From Amaranthus tricolor (lineage: Eukaryota > Streptophyta > Magnoliopsida > Caryophyllales > Amaranthaceae), in assembly GCF_026212465.1 (NCBI RefSeq), contig NC_080058.1:19487041-19551040 (forward strand): a stretch of DNA of 64,000 bases, read 5' to 3'. Of the stretch, positions 12,999-24,597 are shown in pieces (position 1 is the first letter of the stretch; each line of letters opens with the position of its first letter). The position numbers were made by a program, and so were the translations under genes. The notes under the pieces were generated by a model that saw only the letters and a program-made list of their open reading frames with translations, did no database searches and had not been told where the DNA came from.

Positions 12999-15895
12999 TG
13001 AATTGCTATACCTAGCTAATAAATTAACAACGAAAGCAGTATTAGGTCTTGTATTATTTGCTAGATACATCAGAGCTCCAATTGCGCTTAAGTATGGCAT
13101 TTCAGGGCAAGAATCTCCTCGTCTTCTTCACAAGGTCGAAATGGATCATCTTTTGGTTTTAATGATCGCACTATCATTGGAGAGTTCAACGGATGAGCTT
13201 TGTCCATATGAAATCTTTTTAGAACCTTTACTGTACAGTTGGATAGGTGCACAAAGATTCCACCCCTTAAGTGCTCTATTTGTAATCCAAGGCAAAATAT
13301 TGTTTTCTCAAGATCTTTCATTTCAAATTCTTTCATCAGGTATTTTGTAGTTTGTTCAAGCTTTTTGTGAATTCCAATGATGTTTAAATCATCAACATAA
13401 ACTTCAATTATAGAAAATCCTGATTGAGTCCGTTTAATAAATACACAAGGACTGATTTGTTCATTTTTGAATCCTTCTTTCAGGAGATATTCATTAAGAC
13501 GGTTGTACCACATTCTTCCAGATTGTTTTAGCCCATAAAGTGACCTTTTCATGTTTATGGAAAAACATTTCTTGTGATTTGTGGTTTTCTGCTAATTTAA
13601 GTCCTTCAGGGACTTTCATATAAATATATGTATCAAGTGATCCATATAAATATGCGATCACAACATCCATAAGTCTCGTTTGCAACCTGTCGAGAAAGTT
13701 ATACTTATCTAAAATCTTAGTGTAATTGCATCTACTACTAGAGAATATGTTTCCTCATAATCAATCTCTAGTTTTTGGGAAAAACCTTGTGCTACAAGTC
13801 GTGCCTTATATCTATCCAATTTATTTTTCTCATTCCTTTTCCTTACAAACACCCATTTATAACCGACCGATTTTATACTATTTGATGTTTGGGTAATTTT
13901 TCCAAAAACTTCTCGTTTCTCAAGTGACTTTAATTCTGCTTGAATAGCAACTTTCCACTTGGCCAATCATTCCTACGCCGACATTCTTGTATCGTTCTTG
14001 GTTCTACATAATTTTCATTAAGTGTTATTTGGGTGGCAATTGAATGAGCAAGTGCGTCATTAACAATAACATTCTTTCAATGTATTTGCCTTTTAGTTGA
14101 AATGTAATTAATCGAAATTTCATTGTTATCTTTTATATCATTATTTTCTTCTTCTCTGAAATTTTCATCCTTATCTCCAAAAACTTGTTTCTTTACAATT
14201 CATTAAAGAAGTAATATTGATAACATTTGTCATTTCATTCAACCTTTTGGATTTATTTTGTTTCAAATCCTTTGAACCAAGTGGCCTTCCGCGCTTCCGG
14301 CGTGCAAATAGATTCATTTTCAGTGGCTTTGTTATCAATGGGAATTTCAATTCGTGCCGGAATATTTTTCGCAGGAATATATGATTTTTTCACTTGCTTT
14401 GTTTCTACAAATGCATCAGATAATCTGTTTGCAATATATTGATTATGAATAATTATTCTAACTTCTTGTTCAGAAGCATTTGTTTTTGGATCATATATTT
14501 TCAAATGCATTGCATTCCATGTGAGATCTATTTCTTTCTTATTTGGGTCCACTTTTGTCTTCCCCTAAGGATGGGAATATTGTCTCATTAAAATGACAAT
14601 ATGCATATTTAGCGTTAAATAGATCACCAGTCATTGGTTCTAAATATTTGATAATTGATGGGCATTCAAATCCAACATCAATTTCCATCCTTCTTTGTGG
14701 ACCCATTTTTGTACGTTGGGGTGGTACAATAGGAACATACTGTACATCCAAATATTTTCAAGTGTGATATATTTTGTTCTTGACCATGCACTAATTGCTG
14801 TGGTGAATATTTATGATAAGCACTTGGTCTCAATCTTATCAATAATAATGCATGTATTATTGCATGGCCCCACGTAGATGATGGCAATTTCGACCTCATT
14901 AATAACGGTCTTGCTATTAATTGGAGTCTTTTAATCAATGATTCAGCCAAAACATTTTGAGTATGAACATGAGCTACTGGATGTTCTACTTCAATTCCAA
15001 TTGACGTACAATAATCATTAAAAGTTTGAGATGCCAATTCTCCAGCATTGTCAACCCTTATTCGCTTAATTGTATAATTTGGAAATTGATTTCTCATTCG
15101 AATGATTTGAGCAAGTAATTTTGCAAATACATGTGACCTTCGTGTTGAGGCATCAATCAATACCATAAAATATCTAAATGGTCCAGAAGTAGATTAATTG
15201 GCCCACATATATCTCCATGAATTCTTTCTAGAAACTTAGGAGTTTCAGTAGCAATTTTATTTAAAGATGGTCTAATTATCAATTCGCCTTGTGAGCATGT
15301 AAAACATGATAATTCATTTGGTTGGGGAATTCTCATTTACTTCATTGAATGCCCAATTGAATTTTCAATAAATTTTCACATCATTCCCACACCGGGATGA
15401 CCCAATCGGTCATGCCATAAATTCATCATTTCTTTATTATCTAACTTCTGGTTAGACACCATGTTTATCTCAATCGATTTTATATCAATAAGATATAATC
15501 CTGATGAGTATGCTAGTAATTTTTCATGAATGCTTTTCTTGCCGCATTTTTCAGATGTGATGTATAAATATTCATTATGATTTTCAGTCATTGTTTCTAA
15601 ATGATAACCATTTTGGCGTACATCTTTGAAACTTATGAAATATCATCGAGATTTACTCGAATATAAAGCATCATTAATTTATAGTTTTGTCCCATTTGGA
15701 AGTATTATTTTGGCTTTTTCATATCCTTCTATTAGTTTGGTAGTTCCAGAGATTGTGGTGACATTTGCTTTCACCATCTCAACTCAGAAAAATATTCTTT
15801 GTGCTTTCGGATAGTGTGAGTTGTTCCATTATCTAGGAGGCATTGACATTTGAATCCATTTTCAAACTGATCCATATCTTCTTGATTATTAAGGG
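12999..15895 (-). pseudogene. pol: Element B pol: protease, integrase and reverse transcriptase, decayed
   Basis: High to low: a protease remnant CLLDNGTTHTI (about 15800-15850), then the GAG-pre-integrase motif WHDRLGHPGVGMM (15376-15591). The integrase core follows (14678-15166, VDNAGEL...GIEVEHPVAHVHTQN...AESLIKRLQ). Reverse transcriptase reads KWVFVRKRNEKNK...ARLVAQGFSQ (13709-13966), then LYGLKQSGRMWYNRL and a YVDDLNIIG catalytic box (13088-13552). It ends with LMYLANNTRPN (12999-13100), where element C is inserted. At least five frame changes or stops break it. No gag lies between primer site and protease, either a deletion or a non-autonomous derivative. Confidence 0.85.
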
Positions 15896-16110
15896 TAGAG
15901 CTGGTGCTAATAACGTGTTAAAACTTAGAGAGATAAGGAGGAAGTGGAATCAGTAAAAGTAAGAAGATAGAAATGTTTTTACTTATTGGTGTGTTTTTTA
16001 CATTGGTGAACTTTCATATTTATAGGCAAATTCTACCTACAATTACATTGAATGTATTTACATTAGAGTAAATTCATTAGTTACCTTTCACACTATATTT
16101 CAACAGATTT

Positions 16111-16990
16111 CTAGTAGTACATTTTTGCGGATGCTAATTGCCATTATTGTGATATTGTGGTTGTTGTCGTCCTCGACAACGACCACCAAGACGACCTCTG
16201 CGACCACCATTACCACGCCCACGTTGAAAACAACGACCATGATTATTGCGGTGTCCAGAAAAATGTTGTGACGGATGAAAGTGGGACTTTGAGTTTTGTG
16301 TTTCCGTAAGCAATACCATGGATGAATTTGGTTGCGTTTTATTATTTTCAATACTCACCCGATCAAGTTCAAGCATAGAGCAAGCTTTATCAAAGGAAGG
16401 TAATGATTCGGATTGTTGAATAAGAGCCGCAACAACCTTGTAATCGTCATTTTTGAGACGATCCACCAATTGAATAACAAGTCTTTCATCAGAAATAGGA
16501 TGTCCCCATGCAGACAATTGAACTGACGTAGAATTAAGTGATTGGTAATAATCAGAAAGTGAAGGAAAGTGTGATAATTCAATCGAGCCAAATTGATTTT
16601 CCAAATGCACAACGCGAGTCCCTTTTTTATCTTGGAAAATATCGGTAGTCTGTTCCAAGCGTATATTGTTGAGGCCTTTTTATCCAGTATTTTAAGAAAA
16701 AGATTTGTTAAAATAGTACCATAAATCCATTGGAGAACAATGGCATCAAGTTGTTCCCACAAATTATTAGCAATATCGTGTTTCTTTGTGGAAGGATCAA
16801 TATGATCTAGTACACCGTAGACTTTTGTGATGTTACGAAAAAGGGTTACCCAAGGAATATACTCAACTTTGTCCACATCAAGTACTAGAGGAATAAGAGA
16901 TTTGACATTAGTAATTGAGAGGGCCATATGGTAAGAAGAAGGAGGAAGTGTTTTGGTAGTATTATTGTCTGCCATTGTTATAGGGTGCAA
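16111..16990 (-). pseudogene. gag: Element A gag, N-terminal and central part
   Basis: The first frame starts at 16990 or a few codons later (MADNNTTKTLPPSSYHMAL). It contains a copia gag-like NVKSLIPLVLD...WVTLF...YGVLDHID segment and NLWEQLDAIVLQWIYGT. A frameshift near 16670 moves the frame to the ORF at 16134-16658, with SDYYQSLNSTSVQLSAWGHP and VIQLVDRLKNDDY (UBN2-type gag). It ends in an Arg/Gly-rich tail (RGRGNGGRRGRLGGRCRG). Element B interrupts the gene just after this tail; the remaining gag end lies at 7672-7933. Confidence 0.82.
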
Positions 16991-17097
16991 AGAAGATGTA
17001 TGTATTAACTAAATGGTAATGAAGCTGTCTATAAGGATCAATATAGAATACGGCTGGGAGAAAAAAAAAAAGAAAATTTTAGGGTTTAAACACTAAC

Positions 17098-17115
17098 CGA
17101 GGCAATCTGATACCA
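17098..17115 (-). promoter_or_regulatory. Primer binding site of element A
   Basis: Directly inside the 5' LTR, the minus strand reads TGGTATCAGATTGCC. It resembles the plant initiator-methionine tRNA primer site TGGTATCAGAGC with changes near its end. Confidence 0.8.
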
Positions 17116-17272
17116 TGTAAGAGTATGAAATTCTCCCTTGAGTGGTCATTATTTCTTAACCATGATATTTATAGAGAAACCTCATTAGGGTTTCCTATTT
17201 ACATTTTTATAATTAAGGTAACAACTTATTTACACATATATACATATCTTTTATAATATTCAATTCCTAATA

Positions 17273-17935
17273 AATCATACTCCAAAAAAGTCACCATGTT
17301 ATCATTCAACGACTGATCTCTCATACTATTACGCACTTTCTTTTTAAAATGATTCATTTCAAAAATAATCTTTCAAGCTTATTTTTGCCATGCGGAGAAG
17401 CAATACCAAATTCAAAAGCATGTAGACATCTGGATGACTTACATGCTTCTTCCTTGTCTCAACAAGTTTTATTGAAAGTTCATTGAAATGCTTCACAGTT
17501 AAAAATTGCTCATCATTTCTCACATCACCAATGAAACATTGAAGTGATTCCTCAAAGAATATCAATCTGCATATGAAAATTCATTAGGATAAAATTTAGC
17601 AAGTTTAAGCAATTTTTTTGTATCAAAGGATGAAAATATATCATAAGGATGAAAGAAAGACATACAAATAAGTAGATCTTTGCCTTTTTCACTAAACTGA
17701 TTTTCAAGTTTTTGTAACTATAGATCAATTACACACTTGATCAGGTAAACCTCAGCTCGATAACGATGAAGATTTGTCATGCAAGGAGTTTTACCACGAA
17801 TCATCCTTCTTCCAGGCACTTGACTAACATTTAAATCTTCTATATTCAAAATATCAATGCCATGCCCAGCTAAGCATGAGGGCACAATTACGCTCGGGTA
17901 AATTTGGATTGGAATTATTCTCACTTTCTTTACTC
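17273..17935 (-). pseudogene. hAT superfamily transposase-like gene (TTF/MYM-type), C-terminal half
   Basis: On the minus strand, starting near 17935, one reads NLHRYRAEVYLIKCVIDL and then, past a stop, LQKLENQFSEKGKDLLICMSFFHP. SSFDT, FFEESLQCFIGDVRNDEQF and HFNELSIKLVETRKK follow, then HPDVYMLLNLVLLL. This order matches domesticated or transposon-derived plant hAT proteins of the zinc-finger MYM-type 1 group. Those contain YRVDVFY, LNDRF.EVNTELLLC and KLVETKKH...VYLLLKLALILPVAT ahead of the dimerisation tail. Stops and frameshifts mark it as dead. The tail reads MNHFKKKVRNSMRD up to EYD, where element A is inserted. The N-terminal half is not recognisable. Confidence 0.7.
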
Positions 17936-18176
17936 ACACGTTTGGTAAATAAACTAGCAATACTAATTCCCTTTAATATCACAAGTTTTGGACAAAAATT
18001 ACCTTATTTATCCTTATCTTAATATTTTAATAATTTATAGAACCGATATATCTTCCACTAACTTTATTTTAATATTTTTGTATTCCTTTTGGTCCCCACA
18101 TGTTTTCCAATAACTTTATAGAATAAATTTTTTATTAGTTAAGGTCCCCATATTTTTTCCACTAACTTTAAATTTT
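17936..18176. other. AT-rich spacer
   Basis: No coding sequence. It contains irregular repeats of a phrase like CCACTAACTTTA with CCCCACATG and CCCCATATT variants, perhaps old tandem duplications next to the minisatellite. Confidence 0.4.
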
Positions 18177-18529
18177 AATGTCTACTTACATTATTCTTTA
18201 TAGACATCTCTCAGGCCCTGCTCATTAAATTTTAATGTCCACTTACTGTATTTTTAATGTCTACTTACATTATTCTTTATGCCTACTTACATTATCCTTA
18301 ATGCCTACTTACAATATACTTAATGCCTACCGAAAAAGATCTTAAAATGTCTACTTACAATATTCTTAATGCCTACCGAGAAACTTAGCCTACTAGCCTA
18401 CTTGTAATATTCTTAATGCCTACTTACAATATCTTCAATGCCTACTTACAATATACTTAATGCCACCGAGAAATTACTTAAGTACTTACAATATTAAAAA
18501 TGCCTATTTATAGTATTCTTAATGTCAAC
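18177..18529 (+). repeat. Degenerate minisatellite, unit about 22-28 bp
   Basis: About ten imperfect tandem copies of a unit close to TGCCTACTTACAATATTCTT are present. Variants replace TGCC with TGTC and insert CGAGAAA or CGAAAAAG. It lies between the hAT remnant and solo LTR E. No reading frame is maintained. Confidence 0.8.
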
Positions 18530-21500
18530 AAAAAACATACTCTATATTTTCCTTTTTGGGCCAGCCCTGTAACAGGAGCGGCAATCTTGATACATAATTA
18601 ACATTTAATAATAATGTTTAATATAAGAATATTGCGGAAGTCTCAAAATGCCGAACTGTTAAAAACTTTAAATCATAAAAACTGAAACTGTTTAAAACAA
18701 AAGTAAATATTACATCTAATAAGAAATATTGTTTGCCAAAAATCGAAAAAATACATCATCATCAAGTCATCAATAAAGATACAAAAGGCAGCTAAGTTCT
18801 CGATGAATAGTAATTGCTGTGGCCTAGATCGGAACCTGAACTAAATCCTGCAAAATGGTGCCATCCATGATACGGATGACAGCTGATTGAATCCGTCAGC
18901 ACTTAACGCCGATCATAACTTCCTATCCAGCTTAAAATACTAAAATTATACGCTACATTTACAAAAGAATAATTTAAGCACGAACTTATATTTAGTTGAC
19001 ATCACCGTATACTTTAACATATTCTTTTTCTGTTGCATACTTTTAAGTGATTAAGATACCATTCTCAATCCTGACAGAAATACATTACTGCCACTTATAT
19101 AATTCGATAATCTTAACACTTAAGTAAGTTCATTTGGTTAATACTCATAACCGTAACATGCATCATAACATCAACACTAATCAAGTTTGTCACTGATCAA
19201 CAAGCACATCAATATGACATCTGATATATGTAAGGGTCTGGTTAGGTGAGGACCATAGTCCTAAACCCTAACTGTGGTGGGAGTCGTCACCCCTCCAATA
19301 CAATTTATTCTCGAGCTCTACAGGATAGGTAGCTAACCGCCTGTCTTACACCGCATTTTACGTGTCGACCATCACGGGCGCCGGGATTTTACATGCCGGT
19401 CCATGGTTCGACATTACCTTACTATCAGGCTCATTCAATCAATATTCATTCACACAAGTACATCACATTTTTATTACTACAATTTGAATTTGACTTTGAA
19501 TTTGATCAACATAGGTGATAACCTCTTTTATTTGATAAAATTCTTAATCATAACGTAAAATTAACCTTTATGTCTTTATACATTCATCATTAAATTTTTA
19601 CTCATTAAATTTTATTTATAACTTTATGTTAAATAGTTCGCTAAATTCACACTAGTAACTTAATATTCTATCAATAGTTTCCAAATTAATATTTTCCATA
19701 AGTAGCTACTAAAATCTATTTGTCTTTAAATAAGTTCCTAAAATCAACATTTTCATCTTTACAATAAATAAAACTTTATTGTCTTGCAAAAAAATCAAAT
19801 ATTCTAATTAAAATTCAAGTTAAAATTGCATCATTTGTATAAGTTTTCGAAATTCTACTAGTTCACCAAAAATCAATATTTCAAGTTTAGAAAAATAAGT
19901 AATTTTATTAGGTTTGCTAAAAAATCAACATTCTAGTTATAAAATAAATAAAACTTATAATTTCACAAAAATCAATATTTCTGGTATTAAAACAAGTCAA
20001 ACTTATAATTTTCACAAAAATCAATATTTCTAATTATAAACCAAGTAAAACTTGTAATCTCACAAAATCAATATTTCACACATAGTTTGAGCGGTAAGTA
20101 TACTAAAAATACTTTTATATCATTATACATAAATTTTGGTCAAATAGTTAGCAAATAAAATATTTTGTACTAAATAGTGATTAAAAGTTACTTTTATTAT
20201 GAAATCTCATATATTCAAGAAAACACTTCAACATTTAATAACTTATAAAAATTTCTCAAAAATATCTTTTTAAATTGTTATTTTATTATTATCACAAAAA
20301 TAGTAGTAAGAATTTAAAATAGTAAATCAAACTCTTTTTTTTATATGATAGTGGTCGAATTGCCTATATGTGTTTTGGACCTTTTTCACATAAAAAGAAC
20401 GACTTAATTTAATTTATCATACTAAATATTAGATTTAAATAATTAACATAACCACTTACAAAAATAAAAACTTTACGCAATAACTTAGAAATTCACTATT
20501 ACCTTAAGGATAAACTTAAATCTCAAAAAGTATAATAACAATATTTTTAATATAACCATACTTAATAAAAAATAAGTTCATAAAATAACTTACTACCTTA
20601 TAAATTAATTTGAAGGTTCACATAAACATATTAATAAAGTTTTAACATAAAAATTATTAAATATAAAAACATTCCTAATGTAACATATAACTCATAAACA
20701 TACTAGCACTAGTTTAAAGCATACACATACTGAATATAATCTTCATCATAATTTCATTAAACTAACTTCCTACTAAAACATATCAACATATTTCATACTT
20801 TGCTATTATAAAGTAAATATAATGTAAAATTCCACAAAAAGAGTAAGGTAAGAAGTTATACCATACTAACACCAAGGATTAGTACTAAGTAATAATTAGG
20901 AAAATAATAAGAAATAAGACCCTTCAAGATAGATTATAATGCTTCAAAGATAATTAATCTAAACTCCCAAAATAATGATGATCTTCTAAGCTCCCAAAAT
21001 AATTAAATTCAAACTCCAAAAATAATAATACATTAAGTACCAAAAGTAATAACTCAACAATACTCCATAATGATGATGATTTAGCTAAATAAAGAGTGTT
21101 CTAACCTCCATGTTCTTGAATTCCTTCAACTAATAATAAAGGTATTAAGGTAGTAAGATTTAAATGAAGTGAAAATATAAGAAAGAATGTTAGAAAGATT
21201 TGATGATGGTGGTGTAAGTGTGAAGACTCAACTCTCTTAAATGATGATAACTTGAAACACATATTAATTAAACAAATAAATTAAGTAATTATATTTAGTT
21301 GTTTAAGTTGGTCTAAAATCATAGTAAATATAAAGTGAATAATTGATATATATTTTAAGTCTGAAATATTGAAATATGCTTAAATGACTTAAGTTTATCT
21401 TAAGGTTGAATTTATAAGTTTTGAAATAAGTTTAAATGGTTTTAAGATAATTATGTTTAAGATAAGGTAATTTTCGTGATTATTTTTGAAATATTTTAAT

Positions 21501-22782
21501 AGGTCAAAGTGTATTAAAATTAACTTTAAAATATTTTAATAGGTCAAAATATATTTAAATTAAGTTTTAATTAAAAATAAAGTATGTTTGAATAATTGAA
21601 TATATCGTTATATGTTTTATTTTAAACGTTTGGATATATTATGTTATTATATTTGATTTAAATGTGTGTTTAAGATATTTAAATGATTAAATGCTAAAGT
21701 ATAAGTTTCACACTTTTTGTAATTAGTAGTACACGGTTTATATTTGAAATTAAATAAGTTGTTAAGCTATGCTAATTAAAGGCTTTCCTATAAATAAGAT
21801 GATTAAATAAACTGACACTAAAAATAGGAAAAGATAATTTAAATTAATGCTAAAAATAGGAATTAATTTTGAATAAAATTTTACAAGTTATATTATCTGT
21901 TTTTGCTGAGTTTTCAATATCTTGTATGAGTTCTAATGTGGCAGCACAACAATGGTTGTTAATAGCAAAATACAGCACAAAATGACGTAACTATATGAGC
22001 TGTCAGTACAATGTCAGTTTGAGTTAAAGCTCAAGATCTTGAAGACTAGCACAGATTAACCAGATCAACAAAATTGACGGATGAAGCTTTCTTGCTCTTT
22101 TAGGATATGTTGAGGAGTGACATATATAAATACAAGGCTTCGTTCAAGGATTAAGAATGCACCTCTTCTTACAATTTTCTCTCTTGTTGAAATAAGATCT
22201 AGTATTCTCTAAGTGTTCAAAAGAGTTGTAATTCTTAGTTTATCTAGGTCTTACAATTTTTAATAGGATTTAGTGTTAAAAAGAGTTAAAATTTTCTTAG
22301 ATTAATATGCCTAACTTTAGAATAATTTTTAAAGTGTTCAACTTGTAATCTCTATTGTGAGATTGGGATTTTCTTTTATTAAGGAACTTGTAAGACGTTA
22401 TTCAAGGAGAAGAACGTGGTGAGAGAAGATAGTGAGATCTTCCAGTTTGTCTTAATGTCTATTAATAAAAGGCGTTGAAATCCTACTAGTTGAAAGGGAA
22501 CCCATAGGCGGGGAGTAGGTTGTTTAGAAGCGAACCTCGTTAACATATCGTGTGTTATTGTTTAAATTTATTTACGCACATACGTTATAGTTTTATTAAT
22601 AGACCTAAAATTGTTCCATGTTACAGTTTTGAAAGGTCTCCCAAGCTCTTGAGCTAACCTTCCAGTTAAAAATTTTAAACGAGCATACTCTCTATTCACC
22701 CCCCCTCTAGAGAGTATTTCAACTCCTATCAACTTTCAATTAATATCAGAGTTGGGTTTCACATATAAAGATTAATATCTTG

Positions 22783-24297
22783 TGATGGATCCGATAGGAG
22801 AAGGGTTGTTTGCTCAAGGTCGTTCGTGCTCTATGTCTCCTTTGTTTTGGGGAACAAATTTCTCTGATTGGAAAACCTTGATGAAGATGTTTGTGATTGA
22901 TCATGATATAGAACTTTGGGACATCGTAACTAAAGGATCTAAGGAACCCATGAAAAAGGACGCTCAAGGAAATGATGTGGTTAAATCCGAATCCGAATAC
23001 TCACAAAGTTATTTGGAATCCGTTTCCAAAAACTATAAGGCAATGAATCAATTGTGTTATGCTTTGAATGGTACCGAGTTGAATATAGTTTCATCATGCA
23101 TAAGTGCTCAGGAAATATGGGATAAGTTAGTTGTGACATATGAAGGAACAAGTTAAGTAAAGGAGACAAAGATCAACATTCTTATGCATCAATACGAAAT
23201 GTTCAAGATGAAAAAGGATGAGAATATTAATGAAATGTTTACTCGTTTTACATTAATTACTAACAATTTGACTTTCTCTTGGTAAAACTTTTACTAATGC
23301 AGAAAAAGTCTAGAAGGTCTTGAGGTGTCTTCCAAGATCCAAATGGGGTCCAAAAGTCACCGCCATTAAAGAACCTCAAGACTTGAGAGTTTTATCACTT
23401 GACGATCTTCTTGGAAAACTCAGAACTCATGAACTTACACTGCATGATGATGGAGAAGGGGATGTAACACCTTCCATGAAGAATCTTCCTCTAAAGGCAA
23501 AGAAACATCATGAATCCTCAAGCGATGATGAAGAAAGTGACGATGAGGAAGATCCATTTGCCTTGATCACAAGAGGTCTAGAAGGAATCATGAAGATGCG
23601 CAAAAGATTTAAGAAATTTAAATCTAGAAACAAAGGTAAATCTTCGAACTCTAACTCTAATTCTAGAGCTAACAAACTTTCTTGCTTTGAGTGTAGATCT
23701 ACAGAACATCTTGTAAAGGAATGCCTTAAGAAGAAAAGGGAATCTTACAAGAAAAACAAGAAGAAACAAGCAATGGTTGCTACATGAAGTGATTCTGAAG
23801 GATCAACCGAACCTGAAAGTGAAGATGGTCAACCTCACTTATGTCTTATGGCTAATGATGACAACGATGATGATCTAGATCAAAATCATAAGGAGGTACT
23901 TGACTTTCTTAACTCTTGCTCTAAAGACGAATTAGTTAAAGCTCTCTTTGACATGTTTCAAATTGAAAAGATCTTAAAAGATGAGAAAAACATTCTAGAA
24001 AATAGAATTCGTCACTATGCCGAAGGTCGTGAGGACCTTATAAAAAAAAACGAATCGATAAAGGCTAAAACAGTAAAATTTCAAGAGACTGTCAAAGTCT
24101 TGAAAGAACAGAATATCAGCCACATGAAAAGGCTTATTGATCTTCAGAATAAAAATGATAATCTTGAATATGAGCTCAAGACTCTGAAACATCAGTCTGA
24201 GAAAAGCTTACAAGCCTTAACAAAGTTAAATGACTCTGAATCTAAATTTTCAAAAATGCTTACACGCCAGAAGGATTCAATGATAAATATGTTATAG
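22783..24297 (+). pseudogene. gag: Element D gag
   Basis: The start MDPIGEGLFAQGRS is followed by PLFWGTNFSDWKTLMKMF and ELWDIV, the copia gag (UBN2) signature. A stop at about 23155 and a frameshift near 23290 interrupt it, and it resumes as LPRSKWGPKVTAIKEPQDL. Acidic and lysine-rich segments lead to a zinc knuckle CFECRSTEHLVKEC (CX2CX4HX4C, about 23683-23724). After a stop at 23785-23787, a coiled-coil-rich segment follows (23848-24297). Nucleocapsid function is inferred from the knuckle; the breaks make it non-functional. Confidence 0.85.
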
Positions 24298-24597
24298 GTT
24301 ATAATAATGTCACACATAACTACAAGAGTAAAACCACATTTATTAAGAGTGCATAAAAACATAGACGCACACCTACTTGCTCATTTTGTTGCAACGAAGG
24401 ACATATTAAGTTTGCATGTCTCTACAGACGTAAGGACAAATATATCATTAAGAATTCCTTTCCTCTTGAATTACGTGGGCAGATAAAACAAATATGGATT
24501 CCCAAAGGGATAAGACCACCTAACATGGTCTACCCCGAATATGGTCCCAAATTTGTCACTTGGCTAGCTAAGTAAAGTTGAGAAAGTTTATTTTTTT

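Larger units (their letters stand above)
7934..16105 (-). mobile_element. Element B: Ty1/copia retrotransposon nested in A and interrupted by C
   Basis: The 3' LTR is 7934-8122 and the 5' LTR 15916-16105 (189 and 190 bp). They start TGTTAAAAC and end TTTCAACA (TTTCAAAA in the 3' copy). The duplication gattt is at 7929-7933 and 16106-16110. A primer-site-like sequence TATTAGCACCAGC abuts the 5' LTR (about 15897-15915), and a CAAGGGGGAG tract abuts the 3' LTR (8123-8133). The element went into the gag region of A. It lacks gag: the protease region follows the primer site almost at once. Confidence 0.92.
4334..17272 (-). mobile_element. Element A: Ty1/copia LTR retrotransposon, Ale/Retrofit-like, interrupted by element B
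   Basis: The 3' LTR is 4334-4513 and the 5' LTR 17116-17272. Both start TGTA in plus orientation and contain the shared block GAGTATGAAATTCTCCCTT. The duplication aatca occurs at 4329-4333 and 17273-17277. A methionine-tRNA type primer site (TGGTATCAGAT) abuts the 5' LTR at 17098-17115, and a purine-rich tract lies inside the 3' LTR at about 4514-4530. The element's own length is roughly 4.8 kb once B is removed. It sits inside a hAT transposase reading frame. The LTRs differ by indels and substitutions, so it is not recent. Confidence 0.92.

Noticed and set aside
13003..13350. 115-residue plus-strand frame
   Set aside because: It is antisense to the reverse transcriptase region of element B, which has clear copia motifs on the minus strand.
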